Source: Yamagishiella unicocca (taxonomy: Eukaryota; Chlorophyta; Chlorophyceae; Chlamydomonadales; Volvocaceae). Taken from it: a stretch of DNA of 64,000 bases. The position numbers and the translations under genes are program-made. Shown here piece by piece: positions 11,833-24,152 of the stretch. The notes under the pieces were generated by a model. It saw only the letters and a program-made list of their open reading frames with translations. It did no database searches and was not told the DNA's origin. Location: the NCBI GenBank assembly GCA_003116995.1, contig BDSL01000064.1:248001-312000 (forward strand), in the 5' to 3' direction. How positions within the stretch are numbered: the stretch's first letter is position 1; each line of letters begins with the position of its first letter.

Positions 11833-14800
11833 ATGTCGACGTGGAACCGGCCGCCTTCAGCTTCATGTGTTTTGCTAGCACTGATGGCGATGCTGGCTTT
11901 AGTCTCGGCCGCGTCGTCTGGAACTTGCGGCACTGACCTCCGACTGTCGATGAATAACGCGGTTGTTCCACCTACCGGTATCGCTGCTACCTTGGCGGTG
12001 GCAACGTCGGGCGGGGACAAAGAGTACTGCCCGGCTACGTTCCTCGCCACAGGCACCACTCTCAGTTTTCAGATTGCTTGCAACTCTTTGTCGGCCGTTT
12101 TTTTCGCGGGGACTTCGACTTTTCGCAAGCTGTATCGCTCTGACCAGTTTGTGGAAGGCATCCAGGTGCTAGACTCCGGCGGGAACGTCATTGGGTGCAG
12201 TGAGCCCACCAACCTGGGCACCCCCCTCGTCACAACGACTCTGAGGACGGCACAAACGACGACTATCCCGTTGTTATCCCTAGCTCTGTCCGAATGTGAG
12301 ATGACTTCTTATTACTTCGTGGAGAAAGTCGGGATTCCGTTCAACAACGTCACCGCCTGGCTGACCGCTGGCGGTAGCTGGGTGGCGGCTAATGACCCGG
12401 GCAATGCCATCTGCGGCAGCTCCAGCACCAGCTGGGGCTACATCAAGTTTGAGGTGGAGTACTGCCCCTGCAACCCCCCATCACCCCCCAGTCCCTCCCC
12501 TCCTCCATCGCCACCCCCGTCGCCAGAGCCGCCGCTGCCCCCGAGCCCGCTCCCGCAGCCTCCACCCCCCTCGCCAACCCCACCTTCTGCGCCGCCGTCT
12601 CCGTCCCCACCTGTCTCTCCATCTCCGCCGCCACCGGTTCCGCCCAGTCCTCCGCCTCCCCTACCCCCTTCCCCGCTGCCACCATTACCACCACCACCAG
12701 TCCCGCCATCGCCCAGCCCCCCACCGAGTCCAAGGTCACCTTCACCAAGGCCTCCGAGCCCTAACCCTCCGAAACCCCCGAGACCACCCCAACCTCCATC
12801 ACCATTCCCGCCAAGACCCCGACCACCCACGCCATTGCCGCCGAGCCCACTGCCTCCTTCCCCACTTCCGCCCAGCTCCCGCCCACCTTCGCCACTTCCA
12901 CCCAGCCCCAACCCGCCGAAGCTGCCGAGGCCACCCAGTCCACCCAAACCTCCTTCACCTCCGCCGCCGGTACACTCGCCACCCTCGCCTTTGCCCCCCA
13001 GCCCTCTTCCACCTTCGCCACTCCCGCCCAGCCCTCTGCCTCCTTCCCCGACTCCTCCCAGCTCCAGCCCACCTCCACCTTTGCCGCCCAGCCCCAAACC
13101 TCCGAAACCACCAAGTCCACCGAAGCCGCCTAGAACTTGCGGCACTGACCTCCGACTGTCGATGAATAACGTGGTTGTTCCACCTACCGGTATCGCTGCT
13201 ACCTTGGCGGTGGCAACGCCAGGCGGGGACAAAGAGTACTGCCCGGCTACGTTCCTCGCCACAGGCACCAGTCTCAGTTTTGCGATAACTTGCAACTCTT
13301 TGTCGGCCGTTTTTTTCGCGGGGACTTCGACTTTTCGCAAGCTGTATCGCTCTGACCAGTTTGTGGAAGGCATCCAGGTGCTAGACTCCGGCGGGAACGT
13401 CATTGGGTGCAGTGAGCCCACCAACCTGGGCACCCCCCTCGTCACAACGACTCTGAGGACGGCACAAACGACGACTATCCCGTTGTTATCCCTAGCTCTG
13501 TCCGAATGTGAGATGACTTCTTATTACTTCGTGGAGAAAGTCGGGATTCCGTTCAACAACGTCACCGCCTGGCTGACCGCTGGCGGTAGCTGGGTGGCGG
13601 CTAATGACCCGGGCAATGCCATCTGCGGCAGCTCCAGCACCAGCTGGGGCTACATCAAGTTTGAGGTGGAGTACTGCCCCTGCAACCCCCCATCACCCCC
13701 CAGTCCCTCCCCTCCTCCATCGCCGCCCCCGTCGCCAGAGCCGCCGCTGCCCCCGAGCCCGCTCCCGCAGCCTCCACCCCCCTCGCCACCTTCTCCGCCG
13801 CCGTCTCCGTCCCCACCTGTCTCTCCATCTCCGCCGCCACCGGTTCCGCCCAGTCCTCCGCCTCCCCTACCCCCTTCCCCGCTGCCACCATTACCACCAC
13901 CACCAGTCCCGCCATCGCCCAGCCCCCCACCGAGTCCAAGGTCACCTTCACCAAGGCCTCCGAGCCCTAACCCTCCGAAACCCCCGAGACCACCCCAACC
14001 TCCATCACCATTCCCGCCAAGACCCCGACCACCCACGCCATTGCCGCCGAGCCCACTGCCTCCTTCCCCACTTCCGCCCAGCTCCCGCCCACCTTCGCCA
14101 CCTCCACCCAGCCCCAACCCGCCGAAGCTGCCGAGGCCGCCCAGTCCACCCAAACCTCCATCACCTCCGCCGCCGGTACCCTCGCCACCCTCGCCTTTGC
14201 CCCCCAGCCCTCTTCCAGCTTCGCCACTCCCGCCCAGCCCTCCTTCGCCACTCCCGCCCAGCCCTCTGCATTCTTCCCTGACTCCTCCCAGCCCCAGCCC
14301 ACCTCCACCTTTGCCGCCCAGCCCCAAACCTCCGAAACCACCAAGTCCACCGAAGCCGCCTATACCTCCCCCCCCACGCCCCCCATCTCCAAGGCCACCT
14401 GCGCCGGCGCCTCCAAGCCCATCGCCTCCTTCTCCTCTGCCGCCCAGCCCCAGACCACCTCCGCCAAGCCCTCCACCTTCGCCGCTTCCTCCGAGCCCGC
14501 TGCCACCGAGTCCCCCCTCACCAACCCCTCCGCGACCACCACCGAGTCCCCCAACCCCTCCGAGCCCCAAACCACCGAGGCCGCCCACACCACCCAAGCC
14601 ACCCAGCCCATCACCACCGAAGCCGCTCAGTCCACCAAAGCCACCAAGCCCACCAAAGCCGCCGAGTCCACCAAATCCCTCGCCTCCACCACCACTGCCC
14701 CCAAAGCCTCCCAGCCCTCAGCCATCGCCACGGCCTCCACAGCCTCCTTCGCCTTCACCGCCGAACCCCACCAGCGGCGGTACGGGCGGAACAGGTGTAA

Positions 14801-15204
14801 GTCAGGGCTCTGCCGATCTCGACGCTGGGACAAACCGCTCCGGGGTATCAAAGCAGACGGAAACTGGAGCTGAAGGCAACGGCAGTGGTGCCGCCGCCGC
14901 AGCTGACGAGCCTTCATTGGACCCTGTTGTCACAGATGGCGCCACCGATGACTCAGTCGCCGACCCCGCAGAGTCGCAGCCCAAGAGAGACCAAACTGCA
15001 GCTGCTGGTGGCGAGACGGTTGCGGCCAACGCTGCGAGCACCGCGTCTAACGGCGCTGAGGGCAATCCATCAAGCGGCGCTGCCGTGCCGATTGCTGCGA
15101 TCGTTGTGTGCAGCGTCGTGGGCTTAGCTGTCGTGGTAGCGGGCGTGCTGGCGTGGCGTTGGAGGGCGGCCCAGATCCAGGGCGTACGTGTCGTACCCAC
15201 GTAG
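11833..15204 (+). CDS. Secreted Cys-rich/Pro-rod wall-type protein with C-terminal membrane anchor, internally duplicated
   Basis: A single open exon of 1123 codons from this start. The reading frame opens at 11800, but the Met at 11833 directly precedes a good signal peptide ([14 protein letters not shown]), so I prefer it. Order: signal peptide; Cys-rich domain 1 (about 11925-12470, nine Cys, ending [11 protein letters not shown]); Pro rod; nearly identical Cys-rich domain 2 (about 13137-13685); longer Pro rod; Gly/Ser/Ala linker; hydrophobic helix (about 15082-15150); basic tail ending RVVPT. The globular-rod-globular plan is that of pherophorins, but I do not see the canonical pherophorin Cys motifs, so the domain family is uncertain. 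From about 13930 on the gene matches gene 1. Absence of introns is odd beside its intron-rich neighbours. Likely extracellular matrix or cell surface. Confidence 0.8.
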   Translation: MSTWNRPPSASCVLLALMAMLALVSAASSGTCGTDLRLSMNNAVVPPTGIAATLAVATSGGDKEYCPATFLATGTTLSFQIACNSLSAVFFAGTSTFRKLYRSDQFVEGIQVLDSGGNVIGCSEPTNLGTPLVTTTLRTAQTTTIPLLSLALSECEMTSYYFVEKVGIPFNNVTAWLTAGGSWVAANDPGNAICGSSSTSWGYIKFEVEYCPCNPPSPPSPSPPPSPPPSPEPPLPPSPLPQPPPPSPTPPSAPPSPSPPVSPSPPPPVPPSPPPPLPPSPLPPLPPPPVPPSPSPPPSPRSPSPRPPSPNPPKPPRPPQPPSPFPPRPRPPTPLPPSPLPPSPLPPSSRPPSPLPPSPNPPKLPRPPSPPKPPSPPPPVHSPPSPLPPSPLPPSPLPPSPLPPSPTPPSSSPPPPLPPSPKPPKPPSPPKPPRTCGTDLRLSMNNVVVPPTGIAATLAVATPGGDKEYCPATFLATGTSLSFAITCNSLSAVFFAGTSTFRKLYRSDQFVEGIQVLDSGGNVIGCSEPTNLGTPLVTTTLRTAQTTTIPLLSLALSECEMTSYYFVEKVGIPFNNVTAWLTAGGSWVAANDPGNAICGSSSTSWGYIKFEVEYCPCNPPSPPSPSPPPSPPPSPEPPLPPSPLPQPPPPSPPSPPPSPSPPVSPSPPPPVPPSPPPPLPPSPLPPLPPPPVPPSPSPPPSPRSPSPRPPSPNPPKPPRPPQPPSPFPPRPRPPTPLPPSPLPPSPLPPSSRPPSPPPPSPNPPKLPRPPSPPKPPSPPPPVPSPPSPLPPSPLPASPLPPSPPSPLPPSPLHSSLTPPSPSPPPPLPPSPKPPKPPSPPKPPIPPPPRPPSPRPPAPAPPSPSPPSPLPPSPRPPPPSPPPSPLPPSPLPPSPPSPTPPRPPPSPPTPPSPKPPRPPTPPKPPSPSPPKPLSPPKPPSPPKPPSPPNPSPPPPLPPKPPSPQPSPRPPQPPSPSPPNPTSGGTGGTGVSQGSADLDAGTNRSGVSKQTETGAEGNGSGAAAAADEPSLDPVVTDGATDDSVADPAESQPKRDQTAAAGGETVAANAASTASNGAEGNPSSGAAVPIAAIVVCSVVGLAVVVAGVLAWRWRAAQIQGVRVVPT
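11922..14345 (+). repeat. 1212-bp in-frame tandem duplication inside the gene
   Basis: Copy 1 starts at 11922 and copy 2 at 13134 (AACTTGCGGCACTGACC). Spacing is 1212 bp, 404 codons. The copies differ by only a few substitutions and a small Pro-rod indel, so the duplication is recent. Confidence 0.9.
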
Positions 15205-15252
15205 ACTTCTGTCGTACCCACCTAGACGTCCGTCGTACCCACCTAGACTTCA
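15190..15252 (+). repeat. 21-bp triplication around the stop codon
   Basis: Three copies of a unit starting GTCGTACCCAC at 15190, 15211 and 15232. Gene 1 has one copy. The first copy carries the stop codon. Confidence 0.85.
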
Positions 15253-15545
15253 ATGATTGCGGTGCTGCGGGCGCAATGAACGACGTGTGGGCCATGCAGT
15301 GAAAGCATCCACCGACCTTACCTCAAGGGCCTCAATCGATGCTTTTCGCCCAATGACGCGCGCACAGAATACACTAGCCTTGTTGGCATAGTTTACGTAC
15401 AGTTAGGCTTGCTTACTTCCCGTTTAAAATGTACGGTACAAGGCATAGCCGGTAGGAGTCAGCAGGCTCCTTGAACGGGGACTCACGATGACGTGGTATA
15501 TAGATACAGCAGCAGCAGCAGCAGGGCGTGTGCTGGACAGATTAT

Positions 15546-15620
15546 TGGTTGCTTGCCTCGATTATTGTTTAATTGCTTGCCTTGATTATTATTGCCTTGC
15601 TTGCCTTGATTATTGTTTGT
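15546..15620 (+). repeat. Short minisatellite (CTTGCCTTGATTATTG-like units)
   Basis: Three to four imperfect units of about 24 bp; the paralogous flank near 7885 has a single unit. Confidence 0.7.
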
Positions 15621-16206
15621 TGCTGTTCGCCCCGACGGGTTCAGCGCACCACATAGTAGTGTACCGTGGCTGTCCCAAAACCCTGAAAAAGGAGATACAG
15701 GCGACCCGAAGAGGGTCACACTGATTGCTAACGCACTTTCGTGCCGACTGGCGCACCAAGTTTTGCTGCTTTGGACCAGCGAGTGCAGATGGCATAGAGC
15801 GCGTGAGTCCCTAGCGCATAGTGATATTGCTCATGCCGACTCCAACCACCTAATTCACGCGCGGTGATTACTGGGCAAGGACATGTCACGTCGGTTGCTT
15901 GATTGCTTGGGCGATCCGCGCTCCAGCCAATGAATACTGCATCAAGAAGGGTGCGCGCCATCGCATACATAGCAATTGTTGTGGGCTGGATACCCTAAAT
16001 CCCTACCAACCATGCATCCGCCGCCGGCCTCTCATCCCCGGCTGACGAGCGATGTTCGTTGAAATCTTGCTTGCTGTTGCGTTCCCATGCATTTTTATTT
16101 CCAAACAACCTGTCGATCGTTTGCATTAGTTTTAAGTGGACATTTTTAGCGAATATGTATGCGTCAGTCCCCTTTGCGGGACAGATAGCGGCCTGAAGCT
16201 TAGAGC

Positions 16207-16211
16207 TGTAA
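16207..16211 (+). terminator. Candidate TGTAA polyadenylation signal
   Basis: TGTAA about 1.0 kb after the stop at 15204, kept in register with 8615. Confidence 0.35.
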
Positions 16212-16345
16212 CAATCAATACTACATACATTTCGGCGACTGCGGCGCTTGCTCTCGATACGGAATGCAGCTGGCCGCCCCCTACCTCCGGCCGGCGAATG
16301 GCGGCCGATCAACCGCCGAAAAACCCTGCCTTGCTCTGACACACA

Positions 16346-16396
16346 GTAGTGGGTCCCAGGCCATGGTAGAGCCATCGGGCGCATCGCCTGACACGG
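16346..16396 (-). repeat. Family A element (reverse, shortened)
   Basis: Paralogue of the 8777 copy, lacking part of one end. Confidence 0.75.
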
Positions 16397-16600
16397 AAAG
16401 AAGACGCAGGAAGAAGAACACACAAGTCGACCGAGATGGTTGTTGTGGAGCAGCAGGATTTACAGCCATTGAATTGCGACTGTTTGGTGCACGGCTTGCC
16501 GTACGGGTGAGCAACGCGATGGGACTCGGCTGCCTTGAGTGAACTGGTCACGATGCGCCATGTAGGCGCGCGGCTTGAACGCCGTGAAGCAAGAGTCTTG

Positions 16601-18968
16601 CACTATATGGCCGCAGATGATGCGGTCTGTTGTTTTGGGATAACGGTGAGCGGAAACATGCATCTATTTTTTCTTCAATGCATCAAGCGGGGACGGACAG
16701 GAACGGCTGGCAGAGACCTGCAGAGGCTCGCAGCGACCTTTCAACCATAATAGTTACTACTACCGGTACAAGGCGTCACGGCTCCCACACACGCTCCTGA
16801 CTTGGAAGTATGACATATTGATCCTACCTGAGCTTTCCGTCCAGGTAGCTGTAGCACGCTACGGCGTCGCCAACGGAAACCAGCATAGGTGGCCCTTCCC
16901 TGGAGATCATTCTGCTTTCCACTGCAATGTGGAAACAAAGGGCGCCGAAGGCCGAACCCTAGCGTTGTCTGTTTAGGCTTCACGGCGTGAGTTGTCTGCA
17001 GATTGTCAGAGATTACCAGCCCTCCGATTGGTGCAGGAACCACATACTTGCTGCTTAAAACGCACTTAAAGCCGCTACCCACCTGACAATTGCTGCCACC
17101 GGTATTTGGCCGGTGGTGGCTGACATGCACCGCCTGCACTTCGCCACCTGTATCGACCCAGGCCACTACCTCCCAGCCGACGCACCCTCATGAAAAAGTA
17201 ATACATGTGGCCACGACGCAAACCAGTCGCGACCGCATCACTGCTGTACCCGTCAGGGCAAACGGCGGCGCACGGCCAGCGCCGCAAACGCACAGATGCA
17301 CAACCAAATGGAACCATGAGAGCACCATCACAGCGTGCCGTCCTCGCCGCGAACGCTCACCATGCCCTTGTTTGCTCCGCCCTACCCGGGCAATCGGCCA
17401 GCGCCGCATCTCAAATGTAACGGCGAGTCCACTTTCCACCCCACGCGTTCAAGGCGCGAATCGAATACCAAACATCCCTGTCTGGCGATGTGCGGCTGAT
17501 GGCTCCACCTGTTGGTCTGGAGCCCACTGTAACAGTTACTACTGCCAAGCATCAGTACGCGCACGCTGCGACGGCGCTCCGAGCATGCCGTACCACCCTC
17601 TCACCACTGGGTCCGTAACCCGCACCAATTGTTGTGCGCCGCCCTCCCCTGCCGGCCGGTGGCCGCACTGCACGGCACCGAAACACAAGGATAGCCACGT
17701 TCACGAATAGCCATCATGCCCACGCATGCCACCCGTCCTGGCGGGCGGCCCTGCATCACGCGCTCCTGTGTACCGTTGTACTTACTGCTGGTGGATGGGC
17801 CGAAAATGCCGTCATTGCCAGGTCGCCTGCGTCCCTCCGTTGCCATCCTACTCCCCCCTATTCAGGCAGCTTGGCGCTACCCACACCGACACCTTGCAAC
17901 CGGCGCATCTCCTGCCAACCTGAACGATCTGCATAGTGAGGCCTTCGCCGCGTCATCCGTCCCGTCCAGCATCCCGGTGCAAGTCGCGGCCATCCTCGGG
18001 ACATCCAGCCCCTCCCGCACACAGACATGCCACGCGCCCGACTTCGCAAGTCACTGGCCGCCGCCTATGTGTCCCACGACGTGTCCCACCAGTGCTGGAC
18101 GCAGCGTTGCACCCTGCCGCTAGGTACACACCAGGGTGTGACACCAGGGTCAAAGTCTACAAACGAAGTCTAGTTTGGCTGTCACGGCCTGCTGCGGTGC
18201 GTCATCCGGGCAACCCATGTCGGGTAACTAGCCAGCTAAACGAATAGGGATTAGCAGCTGGACAGGAATAGTAAGGCTCGCCAAGGCTCGAACCTATGTC
18301 CTCCTGGCCCTCCTGGTCTGCGGGCCGATGTGGTATGTACAATAAGTGCTGTCCCTCTAATGGCCAGGTGATGGATGGCCAATAAATATCTCACGATAGC
18401 TCACTAAGTAGCGAAAATGGTGTTTATATATCGCCCTAGGTGCCCCAAAGCTCTAGGCAAGGGCTCTAAAACGCGGTCTAAATTGCTATGTCGCGCTTCG
18501 CAAGAAAGGCTCGGTGCCGCGCAGTGTTATGCTCAGACGTCCTCCGCCCGCACCTGATGCCCGATGGCCGCGCCCGTGCTCCGCCAACAGCCGTAATGCG
18601 CTAGGAAAAACGTGTCACTGATACCATATAGGTTACTAGGCCGCAATGGCGGCCGTATCGGTCGAGGAGAAAAGCAGACTGCGGCCGCCCCTATTCGCAA
18701 ACTGCATGACTGCTCAGCTCACGGTCACGATCACGGCCGTGCCAGCTGCCGGGGGCCCAGCGGGAGCTACGTGCCTCTGGGGCCGCCAGGGCGCGAGCCC
18801 ACCGATCCTGCCTCCGTCTCCTCCGTCGTTCACAGCTGGGCGCGCCCGGCCGCTTGCAGTATCTTCTTGATGCTCACAGCTCTGCGACCCACGTGCGGAG
18901 CAGTTGGGGCGGTTGTGTCTGGTTTTTCTCCCAACAGACAAAACGCCCGCCGCATGAAGTGGATCCGC
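16601..18968. other. Intergenic, no gene recognised
   Basis: Open frames here lack splice logic or resemblance. It holds one forward family A element (17480-17546). A terminal exon or 3' UTR of the minus-strand TIR gene may reach into the right end. Confidence 0.5.
17480..17546 (+). repeat. Family A element
   Basis: GGCGATGTGCGGCTGATGGC ... CCACTGTAACAGTTACTACT, intergenic. Confidence 0.8.
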
Positions 18969-21178
18969 TCAGCGGGTGACATTCAGAGCCCAGGCCGCCT
19001 TCGCGGCTGCCCCAATTGGTCCAGGGGGGGATGTGAACGCTGGACGTACGGGCGCGGCCTCACCACATAGCTGGCCACCTCCAATGGCCCCGTCCTGCAT
19101 CTCAACCCGTCCAAGGGGGTCAACCGGCCACCTGCACTGACACGCTCCTGCCGCTGCTCCGCCCCTCTTTAACCACCTCCCCCCCACCTGAACTCTTCCT
19201 CTCGGTACCAAGGAATGGAGTTGGCCAGCGAGAAGACCTGCTTGAGGTCCGCCGGGGTCTCCGTGACGTAGTCGTTAAAACTAGGAGCCGCGCCGAACCG
19301 TGGGTCGGTCTCGTGGACCTGTTGGGCGGGGCTGGAGGCGTGAGTGGCCAGCGACCGCTGGTGCCGGGCAACCCACAACGGAAAACCGCCCTGGCCCCGC
19401 TCCTCCCGATCCGCACCATGATGACTGGCTTGCCCAGCGCCAGCGCCTCTCGTGCCTCCAGCTGCACGAACGGCCTAGTCAATACGCCCTGTCAGGTAGC
19501 AGCCGGGGGCCGTCGGCAGGTGGGCGGGGAAAGGGAGGGGGTAAAAGATAATCTGCGAATCCACGGCTGACAAAGGGAGGGGCGGCACCAGGAAACCGTC
19601 AGGCGACCATCAACATGGACCTGGAAGCCGAATGTAGGGCTGGGTTGCAGGGAGCCGAAGCTGAAGAGGTCGCTTTAAGAAAGGTCGCGTCACCGCCGCT
19701 ACGGTGAATGCGTGGGTCCTTAATGAGCCTTCAGGAGGGAAGACGCATGTATAGCATCATACCTGTATCCTTGGTTGCGGTTGTGACAAAACCTAGCGAG
19801 GGGACGCCGCCGTCACCGCACATACACTCTCCCTGCCGAACTGCGAACGCACAAGAGACCCCTCGCGTCCTTCCAAAAACGCACGTATGCCCCCTATACT
19901 CGCTTCTGCGTTCTGGACACAACCAACATCCTCCATCACAACATCCTCCGCCACACAACGTCCTCCATTTACAGCCTTTTCCATCACGAGGCACGAGGTT
20001 CTTCTTCATTTACAACCTCCGCCACGCCAACACCCGCAGCGCCCACCTGCGTCAGGAACAGCAGGTAGTAGCGCGAGCCCGCCACTCCCCGCCGCATGCC
20101 CGCCTCCGTGGCGTCCTCGTCCTTGTCCAGCCAGCAGCTGAGCCCCGGGCTGGCGGACTCCAGCAGCGCTTTGAGCGACATGACGGTGTTGCCGGCGTTA
20201 CCCTACGCCCGCAAGGAACGGGAAATGGGAGCGGAGCGCGAGAGGAAAGAGGGAGGGTGCGGGTGAGCGGGTAGGTAGGGGTGGGCAAGGGTGGTAGGGG
20301 CCAACGCGAGGCTGTGGGTACAGGTAGGACGAATGTGCGGAAAGGACGGCGACGAGGGCTGAACATCCGCTCCAGGGGGCCCCCAATGCCGACGGCTCTG
20401 GTGGTCAGCGCAGCAGGACGTGACTCATTCCGGGAGGGGTCCGGCGAGCGGTCGACGCGTCATGTGTCGTACGCGGACCTCGCCAAGTGAGGGCAGAGGC
20501 ACCCTCCCTCCTAGCCTGCCTCCTGGGCCTCGCACGCTAGCTGGCCCCCCGCACCCACCATCCCTCGCCCAACCCACCCAGCCCAACCGCGATCCCATTC
20601 CCACCTGGTAATGCGACAAGAATATGTCCCATGAGCCGTCCGCGGACTTTGTGAAGGCGGGGCTGGCCATCTTGTCCACAATCGCCACGAAGCGACCCAC
20701 ATCCACGCTGGTGCCGCGCTCCCCCGGCTTCAGCCACACGATGAGCGACCACTGCTCCTCAACCGGGATGTCCTCCTCCGCCTCGTCCTGCAGGGGCCGG
20801 AGCCGGGGAGGGAAAGTGAGGGAGGGGTGAGGGGGAGGGAAGAGGGCAGGGTGCGCGCGGACTGGGGGCTAGCAAAGGGTGACGTGTAGCCCCGGGTTGA
20901 GCTAGGGTGGGGGAAGGCCGGAGTGGAGGAGTAAGAAGTGGAGGAGTGAGAAGTGGAGGAGTGAGAAGTGGAGGAGTCGCGGCAGGCCCACCTGCACGTA
21001 GCCGCAGGTGGCGGTGTCCCCGTTGGTTCCCACGAGGTGTTGCGGCCGCCGCGATGGCTGGGCGTTTACGGGCCTGGTGATGGGCTGGTTGGGCAGCGAG
21101 ATGGCGAAGTCCCACTGTAGGTCCAGGTCGTTGAAGATCTGCGACCAATCGAGTTGGGTGCCTGGCTCCTTCAGCACT
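18969..21178 (-). CDS. TIR-domain protein (both ends uncertain)
   Basis: Minus-strand exons that join in phase: 21178-20992, 20787-20605, 20202-20047, 19488-19417, 19318-19198, and tentatively 19131-18969 with a stop. The TIR domain is clear and split over four exons: SWDIFLSHYQ, then LSCWLDKDEDATEAGM, then GSRYYLLFLTQ, then LTRPFVQLEAREALALGKP, then VHETDPRFGAAP and SIPWYREEEF. The Glu-containing block after LTRPFV is where many enzymatic TIRs carry their NAD+-cleaving Glu; activity is inference. The upstream part (WSQIFNDLDLQWDFAISLPN) is unrecognised. A possible further 5' exon lies around 21600-21660 (PVEQLLNNAFEGALKNWE) but I could not join it. The last exon is the weakest: phase fits, no family support. 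Likely intracellular signalling or defence. Confidence 0.7.
19545..19576 (-). repeat. Intronic family D element
   Basis: Reverse-strand copy of the CGTGGATTCGC-type element inside the TIR intron 19489-20046, so it is in the sense of the gene. Confidence 0.6.
20924..20978 (+). repeat. 15-bp minisatellite in a TIR intron
   Basis: Nearly four copies of TGGAGGAGTGAGAAG within intron 20788-20991. Confidence 0.85.
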
Positions 21179-24152
21179 CTAGACATTGATTGTTACAGTC
21201 GCTTGAGGGGAAATGGGTTGGGCTGCAGCAGTATGGTACGCAGCCTGGTCGAGACTGGCATGTTGGAGCAAGACAAACGTATCCTGAGGCACGCACTCGG
21301 TCCCAAGCTGCCACATGGCCCACCTTGGTCTTGCCCACCCAGGCGGCGAAGGGACCTGGCGGGATGACGGATTGGGTAGGGTGCCGGGTGGAGTCGGTTG
21401 GTGGGTGAAGCCGGTTGGGCTAGGATGTGCGCGAGCAGGACTTCGCATACCAACGGCCATGCACCCCTTTCTTCCTCCCGCCCGTCGTTTACTGTCGAAG
21501 GAAGTCCCCGAACCCACTATCCAATTCACCCCAGAGTGTGCGCACTGCGCATTGCCGGGTCAAAGCCTTCGAACTACCCATCCAGCTACCCACCGACTTC
21601 CCAGTTCTTCAGCGCTCCTTCAAAGGCGTTGTTAAGCAGTTGCTCCACGGGTACTACGTCGTCGGTGGCCGGGGCGGGGTCAAGGGAGGGTCAAGACAGA
21701 AGCAGCCTTGTGCGTGGCGGCTTGGGTGGGTGGTATGGGAAGGGGTCGGGACAGCTTGGGCCGGGTACGGACTTATGGGGTCAGGAGCGTATGCAAATGC
21801 ATGCGCTCCGCCTTGATTTGGGTCGAGCCCGCTCCGTTACTGTTACCCTGTGGTCAGCCAAAGGACTCCCAACAGACGGACTGCTCCCATGGAGAGGCAA
21901 GAACATGCCTTGCTGCAATGAGTTTATTCCATTTCGTATCCGCGCCCGCTCCTGTCGCCGTCCCCCGTGCTGCCCCGCCCATCCGACAGAATGTTTCATT
22001 AATACGCGCTGACGTGTGTGTGGACGCAACTAAAGCATGCCGTCTATCTGACTTCCTTTGGACCGCCACCCCTCCGCATTCCAACCGCGCTGCCTTTTGT
22101 CCTGTGCCACGCCAGGACGGCGGAAGACCGTTGCAGTAATCAATATGCATAGCGATTTAAGACGTTAAGCACACCTGCGTAAGCTCCGTAAGCAGCTGAC
22201 TTGCCACTTCCATCGCCGTTCGGGTGGTTTGTTGCATCGGTCATGTCCACGCGGTCACATGCTTGCCAAACGTGGTTACTAACAACCTTTATTAGCGGTG
22301 CACACCAGTTCTGCGGCAGCTTGTCTTTGTCAAGGTGCTCCATGTAAGATGGAATCCTCGCACTTCCGCGTCAGGTCTCCTGAAGTGCCACAACGCCCGC
22401 TCAGGAAGGGATTAATTGCGTGGCCTTCGTTAATCTACAAAGTTTGCTCCCATTTGCATAATCGATTGTAGCAGTAAAGCCTATAAATCGTGTTATGTCA
22501 GATCCAAAGGTCAATAACAGCCAAGATCATACTGAGTAGTATCTAATCATTTACTTGTGTTTATCGTAAGGACGATGTCTTGCCGGTCAGCTGGTAGATC
22601 ATGGATTGTATTGTGTAGTGCCCGTTCATGGTTCTACCAGGCTAAACAGCACGTCGCATTCGTGTACGACACTCCAGGTCGTCACCCCCTCCTTTTGTTT
22701 AGGGGAGCTGGTTTCATCACATAAGCCCCAAGAAGTGATTGCCCCAGAACTCAAGAGCAAAAGCAACTGTAATTGGTTTTGAATGGATGACGGGAGCTGT
22801 TGATATGGCTGCCACCTGCAAGGAATCACTGCGTTCTTCGGAGCAAACCAGCAGAGGTCCCATGGCCACTTGCATGCGTTGTGTATCTGCATGCGCATAA
22901 GTCTATGACGATGTGTCGCAAGCGAGTGCACCTGTGAAGAGGGGGACCCGCCGCGTGCGTCCACACCGCCGCGTCCACACCTATGCGTGGACATACATGG
23001 GCGTAAAGGGTGTAATGGTGTATCTTGAAGATAATGATGCGCTCATGTAATATGCATTCGCTGGCAATGATGGTGGTGGACTTTGCGCTTTGGGGGCCCA
23101 GGGTGACCCACGGGACGCAAGTGTCATGTCTTCAACTCCAGTCTTTAGCTGGGAGGATCGTCCGGCAGACATCCAAACAGCTACAAACTTTCGATAGAGT
23201 TCAGCAAGCCGTGGGTGAGTGTGCGGGGGGACGCGTGCTCGCTCGCACGATGCGCAGCAAAGACACGGAGCAACACTAGAGCCGTCACAACAACTAGAAG
23301 ACACAGGAGAATAGCATTTCGGGCAGGTGTGTACAGCAAGCGGACGGCTTCGGCGAAACTGAGGAGGCAAAGTACCCGCCAAGAATTATGAACAAATCCA
23401 GCAAAGCATGGCTGTCCAAAGTCTCGTCACAGCCAGCTCGTTTAAAGTCATCGGCACTTCGCTTCTATAGCATCCGGTCATCATCTCCCCGACTGCCAGC
23501 GCAGGTGTTGCCTTGGCGCTGGAACACTTCCTCCCAAAGGGATAATCGTCTGCCCGCGCTGCAGCCCTTGTCGACGCTTGAAGCCGCGCTTCCTGCAGAC
23601 CAGGTCTTCGCCCGCGATCTACGCGCCCTCTCCTCAACCTGGACGTTTTGCTACCGAGCCTGCACAACACCAGAGACCAGTGAAGCCGCGCCAGCGCTGA
23701 TCACCCGCATCCCGCGATGGCGTGGATACGTGTCTCGGAATGGGCTCGACGGCTGCGCAGCCATCGCGGTAAGCTCCCACCCGTCGCGTCCTCTTGCTCG
23801 GACAGCTGCTGGAGATTGTGACTGAATCCCATGCGCCACGTTCAGCTGTTAGGGCATTTGCGGCCACTGCAGCCTTGGCACGCCATGTTGCTTTGCGCGT
23901 TCGATGGAACCCTTTTTGGTGCATGGTCAACTCTGGTGCATGGTCGACTTGTCTTGACGTATGCTGGATGGCCTCTGGAAACCGCGAAACTCGCCCTTCA
24001 CGCTGCAACCCTCCGGCCCAAATCAAGCTTTCCGACCCACATCAACCCTTCGACCCATGTCAACCCAACCCTTTGATCCAAATAAACCATCCGACCCAAA
24101 TGAAGCCAGGATGTTTGCTTCTCCTCCTCACCCCCTCCGCCGCACCATGCAG
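21179..24152. other. Region between TIR and antiporter genes; 5' exons of either may be hidden here
   Basis: No convincing gene. A minus-strand stretch at about 21600-21660 may be a TIR-gene exon. Other open frames (for example minus 22981-23382, plus 23388-23825) lack resemblance and splice support. Confidence 0.4.

Larger units (their letters stand above)
13930..16600 (+). repeat. Segment duplicated from or to gene 1 (6300-9060)
   Basis: Rod, linker, membrane helix, stop codon and about 1.4 kb of flank all match the 6300-9060 block with scattered indels. One duplication or gene conversion tract therefore covers coding and non-coding DNA. Confidence 0.85.

Noticed and set aside
12392..14281. 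His/Arg/Pro-rich plus-strand frames inside the second Pro-rich gene
   Set aside because: Frame-shifted reading of the CC-rich rod; the signal peptide and Cys domains support the other frame.
11833..15204. Calling the protein a canonical pherophorin
   Set aside because: The architecture fits but I do not see the standard pherophorin Cys motifs, so I left the family open.
23388..23825. 146-codon frame upstream of the antiporter as its first exon
   Set aside because: No phase-compatible join to 24153 and no resemblance to the N-termini of the family.
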